Origin: Suillus spraguei
Lineage: Eukaryota > Basidiomycota > Agaricomycetes > Boletales > Suillaceae
Direction: 5' to 3'
DNA length: 64,000 bases
Assembly: GCA_016800925.1 (NCBI GenBank)
Contig: JABCPU010000068.1
Coordinates: 62,001 to 126,000 of the forward strand
Position numbers and translations under genes: made by a program. The notes under the pieces are model-generated. The model had not been told where the DNA came from and did no database searches. It saw only the letters and a program-made list of their open reading frames with translations. Position 1 is the stretch's first letter. Every line of letters starts with the position of its first letter. Below are positions 45,307 to 55,919 of the stretch, piece by piece.

Positions 45307-45345
45307 AGCGCGATTGATGACCTTGAGGTTCTTTCTTTGTAAGTC
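45307..45345 (+). pseudogene. NB-ARC scrap at the duplication boundary
   Basis: About 40 bases (attgatgaccttgagg ... ctttgtaag) match the end of copy B' and its junction to the SUR7 leader. It starts directly after the stop of the PUL gene and marks the breakpoint of unit C. Confidence 0.45.
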
Positions 45346-45528
45346 TACTGGTGCTCTATATGTTTGGACTGTCACATTGTTTTATTTCTCAAGCCAGCGA
45401 CCTTAATTTCCACATATCTACTATTGTATCATGATACCAGATTGCAAGGATGTTTATCACTCAGGTACATCTGGCTAAACACAAAGATGCGACAAGATGT
45501 CCTGTGAGGGCTATAAAATGTAAACATT

Positions 45529-46145
45529 GTGCTCGTATTGTGTATGGCACCAAACAGAAGTATAACGATGGATGAGCAAGGACAAGAGAAAGAGGGTAAC
45601 AGAACTTACAATCCTATGATTGAATACAGACCGTGGATACTCGCTCACTTTCAAGAACACACAGGATGCCGAAGTTACTACTATAGGACGCGCGGTCTTG
45701 CTGTTCTTCCCGTCGGTCAGTTGTACTCTGTACGCAAAACGGTTTCAATCTGACTTTGCCTCTTCCTTAGCCACTGGTGTTGCATTTACTGCACTTCTTC
45801 TATCCCTGTCTCAACATATCACAGCTACCTTGGTAGCTTCTCCAGTGTCATTTCTCACGGCTCTGCTCATCCTCATCGCATTTGCTATCAATATCGCTCT
45901 CTATGCTCATGTCAAGCATGAATTAGGTAAACTAGATATCAGTGAGATGACCGTCACTGGACCTGGTTCGTTTCTCTTTTTTCTCAACTTATCACGCGTC
46001 TTAACAATACAACAGATTTTTGGCTCAGATTTGTATTCCTACTTCTGCTTATCTTGGCTGGGTGCACTATGATGACCATCGTTGTGGCAGAATGGCGGAT
46101 GCTACTAATAACTGAACAGCACTAGGGCCGCACTTTCGCCGTAAC
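45529..46145 (+). pseudogene. SUR7/PalI relic, copy 3
   Basis: It has the same layout as copy 2: the shared leader (gtgtatggcaccaaacagaagtataac) replaces exons 1-3, then come the helices 2-4 exons with a frame break in the first. A deletion after 'LAGCT' removes part of the C-terminal tail. It is closer to copy 2 than to the intact gene, so copies 2 and 3 derive from one already damaged intermediate. Confidence 0.75.
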
Positions 46146-47200
46146 TCGACTCTCGGATGGATTAATGATCTTAGTATATACCGACTAAACACTGCAAACC
46201 AATTTTTCGTATGCATTATTTGTTACAGAAGCTCTATTAGTAGATTTTATCGGTTTATCTTGTATACCACGTTGAACTTTTGTATCGTCTATATTTGGAG
46301 TCCCCATGGTCCGTACCGGCCCGCATTAGGTTTAGTTTTGATATGTATAACGTCACTGCCGCATGCGTGCGGTCGCCAAGATGGACGAGAGCCTATCCGG
46401 CGGATCAATTGCAATACCTAGTACAGTTCCAGGGTATTATTAGGATTCATGCAAAGCCCATCATCCCCAGTGAAATTTTATCGACGAACAGGCGCCGTAT
46501 AGATTGCAGATACACTTCCGTTGTTTGAGTAGTGGTTTTTGCTTCCCGAAGACTCGAGCATGGAAGACGAAGTTGTATCACACATCCTGCGACGACCCAT
46601 TGCGTTTCCGCAAACGACACTCAACAAACAAATAGCATGGTGTTTCTTACATTTTGACTGCCGGCAGTTACTTGAGCGTTCAAGAACGATATTTTTCTCT
46701 CAGATAAGCCAACACGACATTTACGAACATATGCCCTGAGCTATACCAAATGCAAGTTGTTCTAAACAACTTTGAGCTTGATTTGAACAGGTGAGTCGAC
46801 TCTTTTAGATCTAGAGTCAAAGTGACATTGACAATGACAGTTTAGAATTGATCAGGTCTAATATGGCTAGTACTAGGGGCAGGGGAAGCTCAGCATTCAA
46901 GATCCAAGTCGCCAAGGTATACCAGTGCTGTAATACTACGGCGATCATTTCTTGTTGGCGTCTCCATGCAGAGGCGATGCTGCAGTACGTATATAACTTG
47001 CAGGTTCGTTGCACTATTTGTGCCTCAGAGGTTTTTCCACGAACGCTGAGGTGTGTTTCACCTTTGCTTTGCATGCTGGCACTCTTACTATATTTCACCT
47101 TTAACCTCGTTTCCTAGGTACTGTCAATGTCGTAGCGGTTCTTTCACAAACGCTAAGACTCGTTTCTTAGCTTCTACTCATTACATCTTGCTATACCGAC
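46146..47200. other. Intergenic; duplication remnant, dispersed repeat and FMO promoter
   Basis: Bases up to about 46310 continue the SUR7 downstream homology. A 60-codon frame at 46560-46739 has no motif. The dispersed palindromic repeat lies at 46727-46815. From about 46950 the sequence is homologous, inverted, to the promoter of the second flavin monooxygenase (63258-63500). Confidence 0.5.
46727..46815. repeat. Dispersed repeat with a palindromic core, copy 2
   Basis: Matches 19311-19395. Here the core is AAGTTGTT-CTA-AACAACTT. Confidence 0.6.
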
Positions 47201-49558
47201 ATGGGTTCAAGTGACCTTCAAACAGTCTCCGCTGATTGGCTCAAAAGCCTAGAGGTTGCGTCGTCCACCGGAGATGCTACGTCATTTACGAGCCATTTTC
47301 TTTCGAATGGGTGGTTCAGAGGTCGGTGCTTTTCCAAGAAACTGAAACGTACCAGTAGTACTCACGAATGTTCTCTCTCTTAGATCTTTTATGCTTTTCT
47401 TGGAATTTTAGGACACTGTCGGGTTCGGAAAAAATACACGGATTCCTCTCGGAGGTGGTCGATGGAAAACCGCGACTTGAGTATTCTGGTCTTTGTGACT
47501 TCAAGCTAGACGATCACACCGTCAATGCGCCTTCACCATTAAAAGTGCCGGGTCGACAAGACATTAAAGGAGTACAAGGCGCTTTCACATTTACCATCAC
47601 GAAACCTGCTGCACTTGGACGAGGGTTCTTCCGTCTGACCCAAGATAGCGATGGGAAGTGGAAGGCTTTAACTCTTTTCACAAACATGCAGGACCTCGTC
47701 GGGCATGAGGAGTCTTCAACAGATCAACACGGTCTATATGAAGGTCGAAAAATAACCTGGGAGGAGGATGTTGACGCAAGATTCCGTGCTATAGAGGCAG
47801 ACCCCACTGTTATGATCGGTGCAGTGCAGTTTCTCCCATTAATTCTGATAGCTTGACGAGCATAAAAAGTTGGTGGTGGACAGGCCGGCCTTATGTCTGC
47901 AGCGCGGCTGGGTAGGATGGGCATCCGTGTACTTGTTATCGAGAAGAATGCGCGTGTTGGAGACTCTTGGCGAAAACGGTATGTACAAACACAGCGATAG
48001 TATGCTGTTCTTTGTTATAGATGCGAACCACAGGTACCCAAACCTCACGCTGCATACCCCCGCATATCAAAGCTCCAGTACGTCTTGTCATTTTTCTATA
48101 AGAGGCTTGGAGCTAATATACATACAGTGCTTTACAGTCCCTATCCGTATGTGCTTTCCACTGTCAAAGGTATCACGTATCTCAGTAATGCTAGGACAAC
48201 CTTTCCCAATGAAATTCCTAAGGGGAAGCTTGCCAATTTCCTGGATTCATATGCTGTGGACCACGAATTGTGTGTCTGGCTCTCGAGTAGCATAGCCTCA
48301 ACTCCAGCGTACGACTTATCATCCGCAAGATGGACTGTGGAAGTCCAGCACGGAGACCGGAAAGTATTCCTTAAACCAAAGCACCTGGTACTCGCTACAG
48401 GATTCGGAGACCCTTACATTCCTACTTGGAATGGAATGGAAGAATTTCAAGGAGCCCTGTATCATTCCGAGTTCCATAAAGATGCAGAGCAATTCCGAGG
48501 CAAACGCGTTGTCGTTGTGGGTGCGGTAAGTCAGATCTCCATTTCATAATTGCGTGCATACTCACTAGAGCGTCAGGGTAATACTAGTGGAGACATTTGC
48601 GAAGATTTCGTAGCGCATGGTGCCAGTGAGGTGCGTGTATGTATTGAACTTTGTTAAAGTTATGATTTCATAAGGAACGAAAGGTAACTATTGTCCAAAG
48701 AAGCGCTACATGTGTTATATCTTCGAATGCCGCGAAGGAAATGTTCAGGTCACCTTTCCCTGATGGCACCCCTATCGAAGAATTGGATTTCCGCAGAAAT
48801 TCGATACCTCTAGCCCTTTACCTGCAACTGAAAATATCAGGTGGGACACAACATCAGAAGATATTGGACAAGGAACTCCACGACGGTTTGCGCAAGGCTG
48901 GATTCAACTTAACTTGGGAACCTTTGCCCGGTAGTGGCGAGACTGGGTATGAAGGTTTTGCGTTTAGCCGCATGGCGTCGGGAACTAGTGCGTCCAGATT
49001 TGTTCTTGGAACAAATGTCATCCTAACACCATACAGTGCTTGACGTCGGCTGTGGTAAGCTAATCGTCGAAGGCAGAGTCAAGGTAGGACTCGTATTTGT
49101 TGTCTGAGAGCTGTTGCGATATACGCCCAGATAAAGCAAGGCCAAGATATCAGTCACTTCGACAAAGATGGGATCACATTTAAAGACGGCTCCAAGCTTT
49201 CAGCAGATGTTATCATTCTAGCGTATGGTCTGACTAGTAGTTTCTCGTTGGTCTTTCTCATGCATATTGCAGTACAGGATATGAACCCGTCATGAAGACT
49301 ACGAGAGCCCTTCTTGGCGACGAGATTACCGACCAACTTCCGCCCAAGGTGTGGAACTTTAACTCGGAGGGGGAACTTAATCAGACATATCGACCCTCTG
49401 GCCATCCGGGACTTTGGTTTGCTATTGGCGCATTTGGGATCTCGCGTTTCTTTAGTAAACACCTGGTAGGCTACCTTCTTCTATTTCTCTCTATATTTTT
49501 GATGAATGCGATGATACAGGGTCTCCACATCTTGGCAAGAGAGCTTGGTATAGTATAA
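47201..49558 (+). CDS. Flavin-containing monooxygenase with N-terminal NTF2-like domain, copy 1
   Basis: This is a class-B type flavoprotein that uses FAD and NADPH. About eleven exons splice in frame to nearly 600 residues. Residues 1-170 (SADWLKSLE; WFRDLLCFSWNFRTLSG; SEKIHGFL) resemble an NTF2/SnoaL-like fold. The FAD fold MIVGGGQAGLMSAARLGRM crosses an intron. The FMO-type signature reads FQGALYHSEFHK, the NADPH fold VVVVGAGNTSGDI, and the C-terminal ATGYEP motif is also split by an intron. The tail ends GLHILARELGIV. All splice sites are canonical and no stop was found. The substrate is unknown; fungal relatives with this architecture act on indole-pyruvate or small ketones, but nothing here decides. 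An inverted paralogue is at 60896-63257. Confidence 0.85.
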
Positions 49559-49678
49559 CAGAAGGGGTGTTGCTGCTGTACACGATACAAGGACACCCCC
49601 TTCGGTCGGCTCTTCGACAATATACAGTAGCAACCAATATTAGCAGTCTTATTCTTCATTACTCTGCAAATAAAGACT

Positions 49679-50290
49679 TGCTGAGACGGCGTTCTGATGA
49701 TTTGTATATAGCCTGAGAATACCCTGCAGAACAAGGGCGGTTTCCGTGCATCAACGTCGAGCTCTAATTTGCGATGTTGCCGTAAGGGCTACGAAAGGTC
49801 AGACTGATGGAGACTTGAACAGTGAGCTCAGTGACATCATTATTGATCTTAAAGGTAGGGTTTTCCTTCAGATACATCACCGCCTGATACAGTGTAGCTT
49901 TGTTCAACGAGGCAGTCGTGTCCGAAAATGAGCCAAAGAGAATTATTTTCGCACAGTCTGACAAGGACAGAATCGTAACTTGGGCGCGGGAACTGAATAG
50001 GCGTGAGTTGCTGTTTGATATAAGCCATGATTTCCTTCAAAACTACCATTGAACTGACTGTTTTAAGATGCACCTGAGCATGATAACCCAGCAGAGTATA
50101 TAAACAGAGCAGACAGGTTGACAAACAGAGCATGTCTACCACATATGAAGACTGGCTCGCCGTCCTCCAGAGTGTGCCTTCCCCTTGCTTTGGTAGAGAT
50201 CATCTCATGGCCTACATTACGGCACCAATCCATGTCACATTTTCCGACCCGGTAGGTATCGGCAAGGCCTCCCCCGCAAAAGCTATCAAA
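49679..50290 (+). pseudogene. NB-ARC gene relic, copy D
   Basis: The homology starts inside intron 1 of the NB-ARC gene (cgttctgatgatttgtata) and covers the 'TLQNKG..RVICDV' exon, the 'DKDRIVTWARELNR' exon and the start of the P-loop exon (FGRDHL ... PVGIGKA), where the P-loop is damaged. It ends by joining a piece of the SUR7-relic leader (aagtacaatgatggataagtaag) at about 50296. Confidence 0.7.
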
Positions 50291-50363
50291 TGGAAGTACA
50301 ATGATGGATAAGTAAGAACAATAGAAAGCGGCTTGCATGAAGGAAGGATGGTGGATTCCTGTA

Positions 50364-53155
50364 CTAATGAAAACCATCAGAAGATGTAGTGGTCATGCAG
50401 CAGCTACAAGACCAAAAGCGAGTCCAACATCCAGCCTGTCTTTTAGAAGCATCGGGCGTATCTATTACGGCTACAGGACCAGTCGTGAGAGGAGTGGCGC
50501 GAGGGGGTATCAGTGGCGGCGTTGTAGTGACAACTCCTGCATGAAGGTTCAATGGCGACAATGACTGCGCCCTAACTTGTAAGTGATCTTGTTTTGGCTG
50601 TCCTTGTGGAGTAGCTTGTGTGGCTGGTGTCTGAGCGATGGAATAAATAAGCATAGGAATAGAGAGGTTAGAAGAGAACACACCTTATTCTTTTGAGCAG
50701 CAGCACGAGGATTAGGAGCGCGACGAGAGAAAAACCCCACCCGTGGGCGCGGCGAAAGGTGTGGCGCGACGTCAACATCAGGTTGTGAGTGACCTTGCCA
50801 CGATACAGCAGTCAATTGCCATGCCTGACCATGGAGTGTATGCAGCCAGTCTCGCCCACTCTGGGTCTCCAGCCAATCCTGTCCGCCTTGGGCCTGAAGC
50901 CACTCTTGCCCGCTCTGGGTCTGCAGCCAGTCTTGACCGGCAGAGGCATCCAGCCAGTCTCGGCCTCCTTGTGTCTGCAGCATATCCCTCCCTCCCTGGG
51001 TCTGCAGCCAGCCTCTCCCGTCCTGGGACCGCAGCCAGTCTCTCCCGCTCTGACTCTGCAGCCAGTCTCTCCCACACTGGGTCCGCAGCCAGTCTCGCCC
51101 GTTCTGAGTCTGTAACCAGTCTTTCCCGCTCTGGGACTGCATCCAGTCTCTCCCGCCCTGAATCTGCAGCCAGTCCCGCCCGTTCTGGGTCCGCAGCCAG
51201 TCTTGTCCGTTGGAGGCATCCAGCCAATCTCGCCCTCCCTGAGTTTGTAGCCAGTCTCTCCCATTCTGAGTCTGTAACCAGTCTTTCCCACTGGTCGAAT
51301 TTAGCCAGTCCCGTCCACCTTGGATCTGTAGCCAGCCCCTCCCGCCCTGCGTCCACAACCAGTCTCTTCCGCTCTGGCTTTGCAGCCAGCCACGTGCACT
51401 CTGGGTCTGCAGCCAGTCCCGCCCACCCAGGGTCTGCAACCAGTCTTGCCCATTCGGACCATTCAGCCAGTCGTTCCCGGCCTGGGTCTGCAGCCAGTCT
51501 TGCCCGGGGTAGATCCCTTGCCACTCTCCGCTCGGTGGCAGTGGTACATCTCCGTTTGGCCGCGGTACATCACCGTATGGCATTGACGACAGACCTCCCT
51601 CGGTCTGCAGCCACTCTTGCCCGGGGTAGATCCCTAGCCACTCTCCACTCGGTGACTGCGGTACATCTCCATGTGGCTGCGGGACATTTCTATGTGGCAT
51701 TGATGACGGACCTCCCTCGGTCTGCAACCACTCTTGTCCCCCCATGATTTGTAGCCAGTCTTGCCCGCCTTGAGTTTTCAGCCAATCTCGTCCGCTCTGT
51801 GTCTGTAGCATATCTCGTCCCCCTTGTGTCTGCAGCCAGTCTCTCCCTATCCGAGTCCGCAGCCAGTCCCGCCCCCTTGGGGACTGCAGCCACTCTGACG
51901 ATACTTCGTTGGCATCCTTGACTGGCTGGTGTTGAGTAGCATCAGCCTAGAACGACAGTGGAACCAAAAATTCAAAATCATATAGTTTTTTTAATAGACG
52001 TATCACGTACATCGAACAATGCTGGCGTGTCACCGTCCTGTAGGAGGTGTCCTCTCCTTGAATACAGATGTAACAAGAAATTTTAAAACTCACATTTAAA
52101 TCTTTCAGGGGGAGGCCGAACCTGCGGGCTGCTTGGAGGGAGGCGTCCTTAACAATTGTCCATGTGTACGCATTGTGGTCATGGCAGCCAGTGGCTACTA
52201 GTTGTCCATCTGCCGAAAATGACACGCAGGATACCGCATCTGCATGCTTGAGGGACAAACAAATTGACTGGCCGTTGTCGAGGTTCCACAATCGCGCTGT
52301 CTTATCGTGCGATGCGCTTGCCAAGATGCGATCATATATTGCAATGGCACTGACACCAGCAGTGTGCCCATCCAGACTGATGATCTGCTCCCAGGTGGAA
52401 GTATTCCATGTCCTAATCCAGCAATCAGCTGACCCGGATATGAGCTCCGCACCCCAGGCTAGACACGACACTGTGTCTGTATGTCCTTTGAGACTAGTAA
52501 CCAGCTTCCCTGTCTTGGCATCCCAGACCTTAACAGACCAGTCTCCGGGTCCAACAGTTGAGAACTCGCCAAATCCAGCAGTCGCAAACATGTTTGTGTC
52601 TGGCGAATAGACGACTGCCTCCACCTTCACGTGTCCGGTCTGGATTATGAGGATAGTCTCACCACTTTCCACACTCCATTGCCTTGCAGTACCACCGAGG
52701 GATCCGCTCACTACTTGTTGTCCATCCGAACTCCAGCAGACAGATGTCACAAGTTCTGTGTGCCCAGTCCATTTAGCGGTGACCTTGCCTGTGTCGACGT
52801 CCCACAACCTCACCGCACCATCTTCGCTCCCGCTCGCCAAGTTCTTCCCGTCCGGAGACAATGCTATGGTATGCACATCATTTTCCACATCCCGCCATCC
52901 ATCTCCTATTTGCTCTCCGCTCTCCAAGTCCCATACTCGCAGCGAGCCATCGATCGAACAGGTGATGATCCGTTGTCCGTCGAGCAGGTGTACTACGTCA
53001 GAGATGGGATTGGTATGTCCTTCAAATTTCTGCCAGGGAGTCTCTGTAGTTTTAATGTTTGATGAAAAGACTTCTGAAGCCAGCTCTAGGCCCGGGACGT
53101 GGTATATCGGTGTCTGATTGGGGGTCCAGTGGTGGGTCGGCGGGAGTTTAAACAT
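50364..53155 (-). CDS. WD40 propeller fused to a nonapeptide tryptophan-repeat domain and a cysteine-rich C-terminus
   Basis: Four exons splice without a frame change: 52094-53155, 52011-52037, 50684-51946 and 50364-50630 (about 870 residues). Exon 1 encodes seven WD40 blades (KFEGHTNPISDV to CHDHNAYTW), related to the gene at 10544. Exon 2 adds nine residues (DGDTPALFD). Exon 3 encodes about 32 copies of a nine-residue unit, consensus GRDWLQTQG, broken twice by a 30-residue Pro/Ser spacer. A Pro/Arg-rich region (SPRPRVGFFSRRAPNPR) follows. Exon 4 is Pro/Thr-rich and ends CWTRFWSCSCCM plus nine residues. That cluster could be S-acylated and tether the protein to a membrane. The repeat has no structure I recognise; a solenoid exposing Trp is plausible. 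Function is unknown, and a scaffold or recognition surface is inference. Confidence 0.8.
50830..51895. repeat. 27-base tandem repeat array (about 32 units) coding for the nonapeptide repeats
   Basis: The unit length of 27 bases keeps the frame. On this strand the units read around 'gccagtctygcccg'. Two longer inserts (near 51480-51720) are copies of each other. Because the period is a multiple of three and the composition is biased, other frames on both strands also stay open, giving long spurious reading frames. Confidence 0.95.
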
Positions 53156-55919
53156 GGCGATTACATTTACCTGATATGATTACTGTCTCAAAATTTGTCT
53201 GCTAAATTAGGGTCTGGGACATCACTCACAGGTGTTGTATCAACACACTATGAACGGAATGAAGATACAGGGAGGTTGAACGATGGAAGTTCAAGCTCAA
53301 GTTTGTCAGTACGTTAAATCTATTTCTAGTTCTGTTATCCATAAATGTCATCCAATGATCAAATCATAGGCTGTGTATTGTTATACCGTAAATATTAATA
53401 TTGGCGGTGCACCGCGACCAATGAATCTTCTCGATCGTACAGCATATCCAAACACTATCTGTGCGCATGTAGTGGTCCAACTTGAAGTGGTCTTTCGTAT
53501 CGGAGGGCACTTGAGTCATGAGAAGCCGCATGTGAAATGATGCAACAATGGGGAGGTCCGGGCTGCTGGTAACTGGAACATGAATCCGAAGACTGGTTCT
53601 GTGAGCGCGCGCATGATGAATGTCGTTCATATACTCAACGTTCTCACACCCGAACAGTTGGGGTCTCGATAATTACGAGGCAGGTGCTGATATTTCCATT
53701 AGCCTTACCAACCATCGACGTTCCCTGGATTACTATAATAGTATCGGGTTTGCAGGACAATCCAACATTATCATACTTAATTATTTCTCTGTTATAAGTA
53801 ATGAATCCTCTACTTTATCAAAGATTACGATACAGTACTAGTCTCCAGTATCTAGTTGACCCAATTCAGCGTTTAGCCTTATACTGGTTACGTCCTGACT
53901 TGGTGCAGCGCCCACCGAATTTATATTTCATCGACGCTTGAAGTTGATCACGAATGACTGAGCATGCAGGAACCCAGCACTCCATCTTTTTCGGTACGAG
54001 GTTAGACAATTTTCGATCACGTTGCACAACATTGCATAAATCTTGTTTATGGGCTTGGTAAGGGCTGTGGATATAGTACATCATTGCATGACTGATTTAC
54101 TGGCAGGTCCAAGGCGGTACCTATTAACATATCACCCACATACTCACCCTCACCCTTACACTCCACCATCAGTATTCAAGCGGGACATCCCTGACTGCCA
54201 ACGTGCCAATCCGACCTTCGCCTGACGCACTACATGGCCCTGTGCGTCACGGGTCTTGTCTATGAACGGGTCACATGACTCAAACAACCCTACAACGATA
54301 TGTCACGCTTGTGGGACAGGAGAGCAGTAGAGAGGACAGCAAGAGTGGCAGTGGGACTGCGACTGTTTCAAGGAGGGTGTCGCTGTCAGATGGAGCTGAG
54401 GGAAGAGTAGTAGGAGGGATGATAACTGTGAGAAATTGAGAGGAGGGGTCTAGATGGAGGGATTTGGATGTCCGTGACCCTAAGAGACAAAATGATCGGG
54501 ATAGGCGACAAGAATGTGACAGTGATGACTGAGGAGACAGGGATGACAGGAGGAGATAAGATGACAGTAGAAGGGACAGCGGCAGGGATTTAGACCAAAG
54601 GGAGCGAGATCGTGATAGTTAATAAATGTCGTGACGGAGTCCGGGGACTACTGTGATCGCGAACGATGCAAAGACGGGCAAGACGGAATAGATGAGACTG
54701 ATTGTTGTCGTAGGTCTGTGCTACATCTCTGTATTGTGATATATGGTGCTGAACACACCCTGAGAGACGTTCGCTTAGACTGGGATCCATTTGATTCATG
54801 GGTAAAACTTACAAGGAAAGACAGAGATAATGTGCCATTCTCATTATTTCCTGGTAGTAGTAAGTGATACCATGCTTGTAAGTATATCTTTGTTCACGTG
54901 GGTGTATTTGGTGTGGGCGAGGATGAGCGTGATGCGGTGCTCGCATGTCACTTGGTGGATCATATGTGATATCTATGGATTTGCAGAGCTGCTGGGCTAA
55001 GGTAGCGTGGTTAGCGAAGAAGCGGGCTCAGCAGGAAATGAAATCACCTCGCACTCCATGGTGCACACGCATACACATTTTTCTTTGTCAGATCGCTGAT
55101 AGTCCACTCGTGAGTCGTCGGGGCCTGGAGGAGTATCTATGGTACTTGCCTCTGCGTTAACAACAGATGGCTAGCCGGTAATGGCCGATCTCCGGCTATT
55201 TTTCACATTCATGACCGTGTCTTTAAGGCGGCCCGGAGTACTGTGGTTGCATGCAAATGAGATGACGGGCGGGTCGTTCGTGAGCCATGGGAAGAGGGTA
55301 TCGAACTAATGAAGAGAGATGTTGTTTGTTGTATTGCCTACTATGTTGAACAAACTGGTTGATGCAAGCCAGGTAAGTGTGCAGAACGTGTTTGATAACA
55401 AATGTGTAGCTAGCCAGAATGGCGCCAGGTTCTCTACGCCCTAGTCGCTGATCATGGACACTAATGCAATAGGGCGAGGCACGATACTTGAAATGAAGAG
55501 CTTGTAGATATCGCTGTTGATCGCAAAGTCGATTACAGCTAAATAACAAGCAGAGGGGTACGTACGCATGTTTGTTTCTACTGTGTTATAGACTTTCCAC
55601 CTTGCAGATTCGCCCACAACTCAATTTTTTCCGGTAGGAATGGTATCGATTCTCTGGCCGTACGTTCATGATGATGTCGGCGATGGAATCGAATGGATGG
55701 ATGGTCATGGTGGACCAGCCAGGTGAAGGGAGGAAAGATGACCCTGGATTGGCTGCAGATTACATCAATATAGGTTTCAGGCCCCTTCCGGGCGTCTAAT
55801 GATAAGTACACGAAGCAGGTTGAGAAGCACAAAAAGGCACGGAACACGCACCTACTTTGGATCAAGACATCCACAAGCTCTTCAGCAAGTTGTGCTCAAC
55901 ATCAACCACCTCGAGCAGA
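53156..55919. other. Long divergent intergenic region with a purine-rich tract
   Basis: About 2.7 kb without a supportable gene between the minus-strand WD40-nonapeptide gene and the plus-strand WD40-TPR-HET gene. From about 54300 to 54600 the plus strand is strongly purine-rich (repeated gacagg, gagagg, gatgac). Short frames elsewhere have no motifs. Confidence 0.4.
54300..54600 (+). repeat. Purine-rich low-complexity tract
   Basis: Imperfect repeats of gacag/gagag/ggatgac give a strong G+A excess on this strand. It may be the decayed coding end of an Arg/Asp-rich protein or a structured DNA tract. No uninterrupted frame supports a gene. Confidence 0.4.

Noticed and set aside
50743..51747. 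334-codon plus-strand frame and a 248-codon minus-strand frame (50778-51524) over the nonapeptide array
   Set aside because: Both are shadows of the 27-base repeat. Only the other minus frame continues through good splice sites into WD40 and tail exons.
50830..51895. Possible CRISPR-like array
   Set aside because: The 27-base units are head-to-tail without spacers, vary at codon positions and encode protein; the organism is a fungus.
52164..53117. Plus-strand frames opposite the WD40 exon of the nonapeptide gene
   Set aside because: Antisense shadows of a clear WD40 coding exon.
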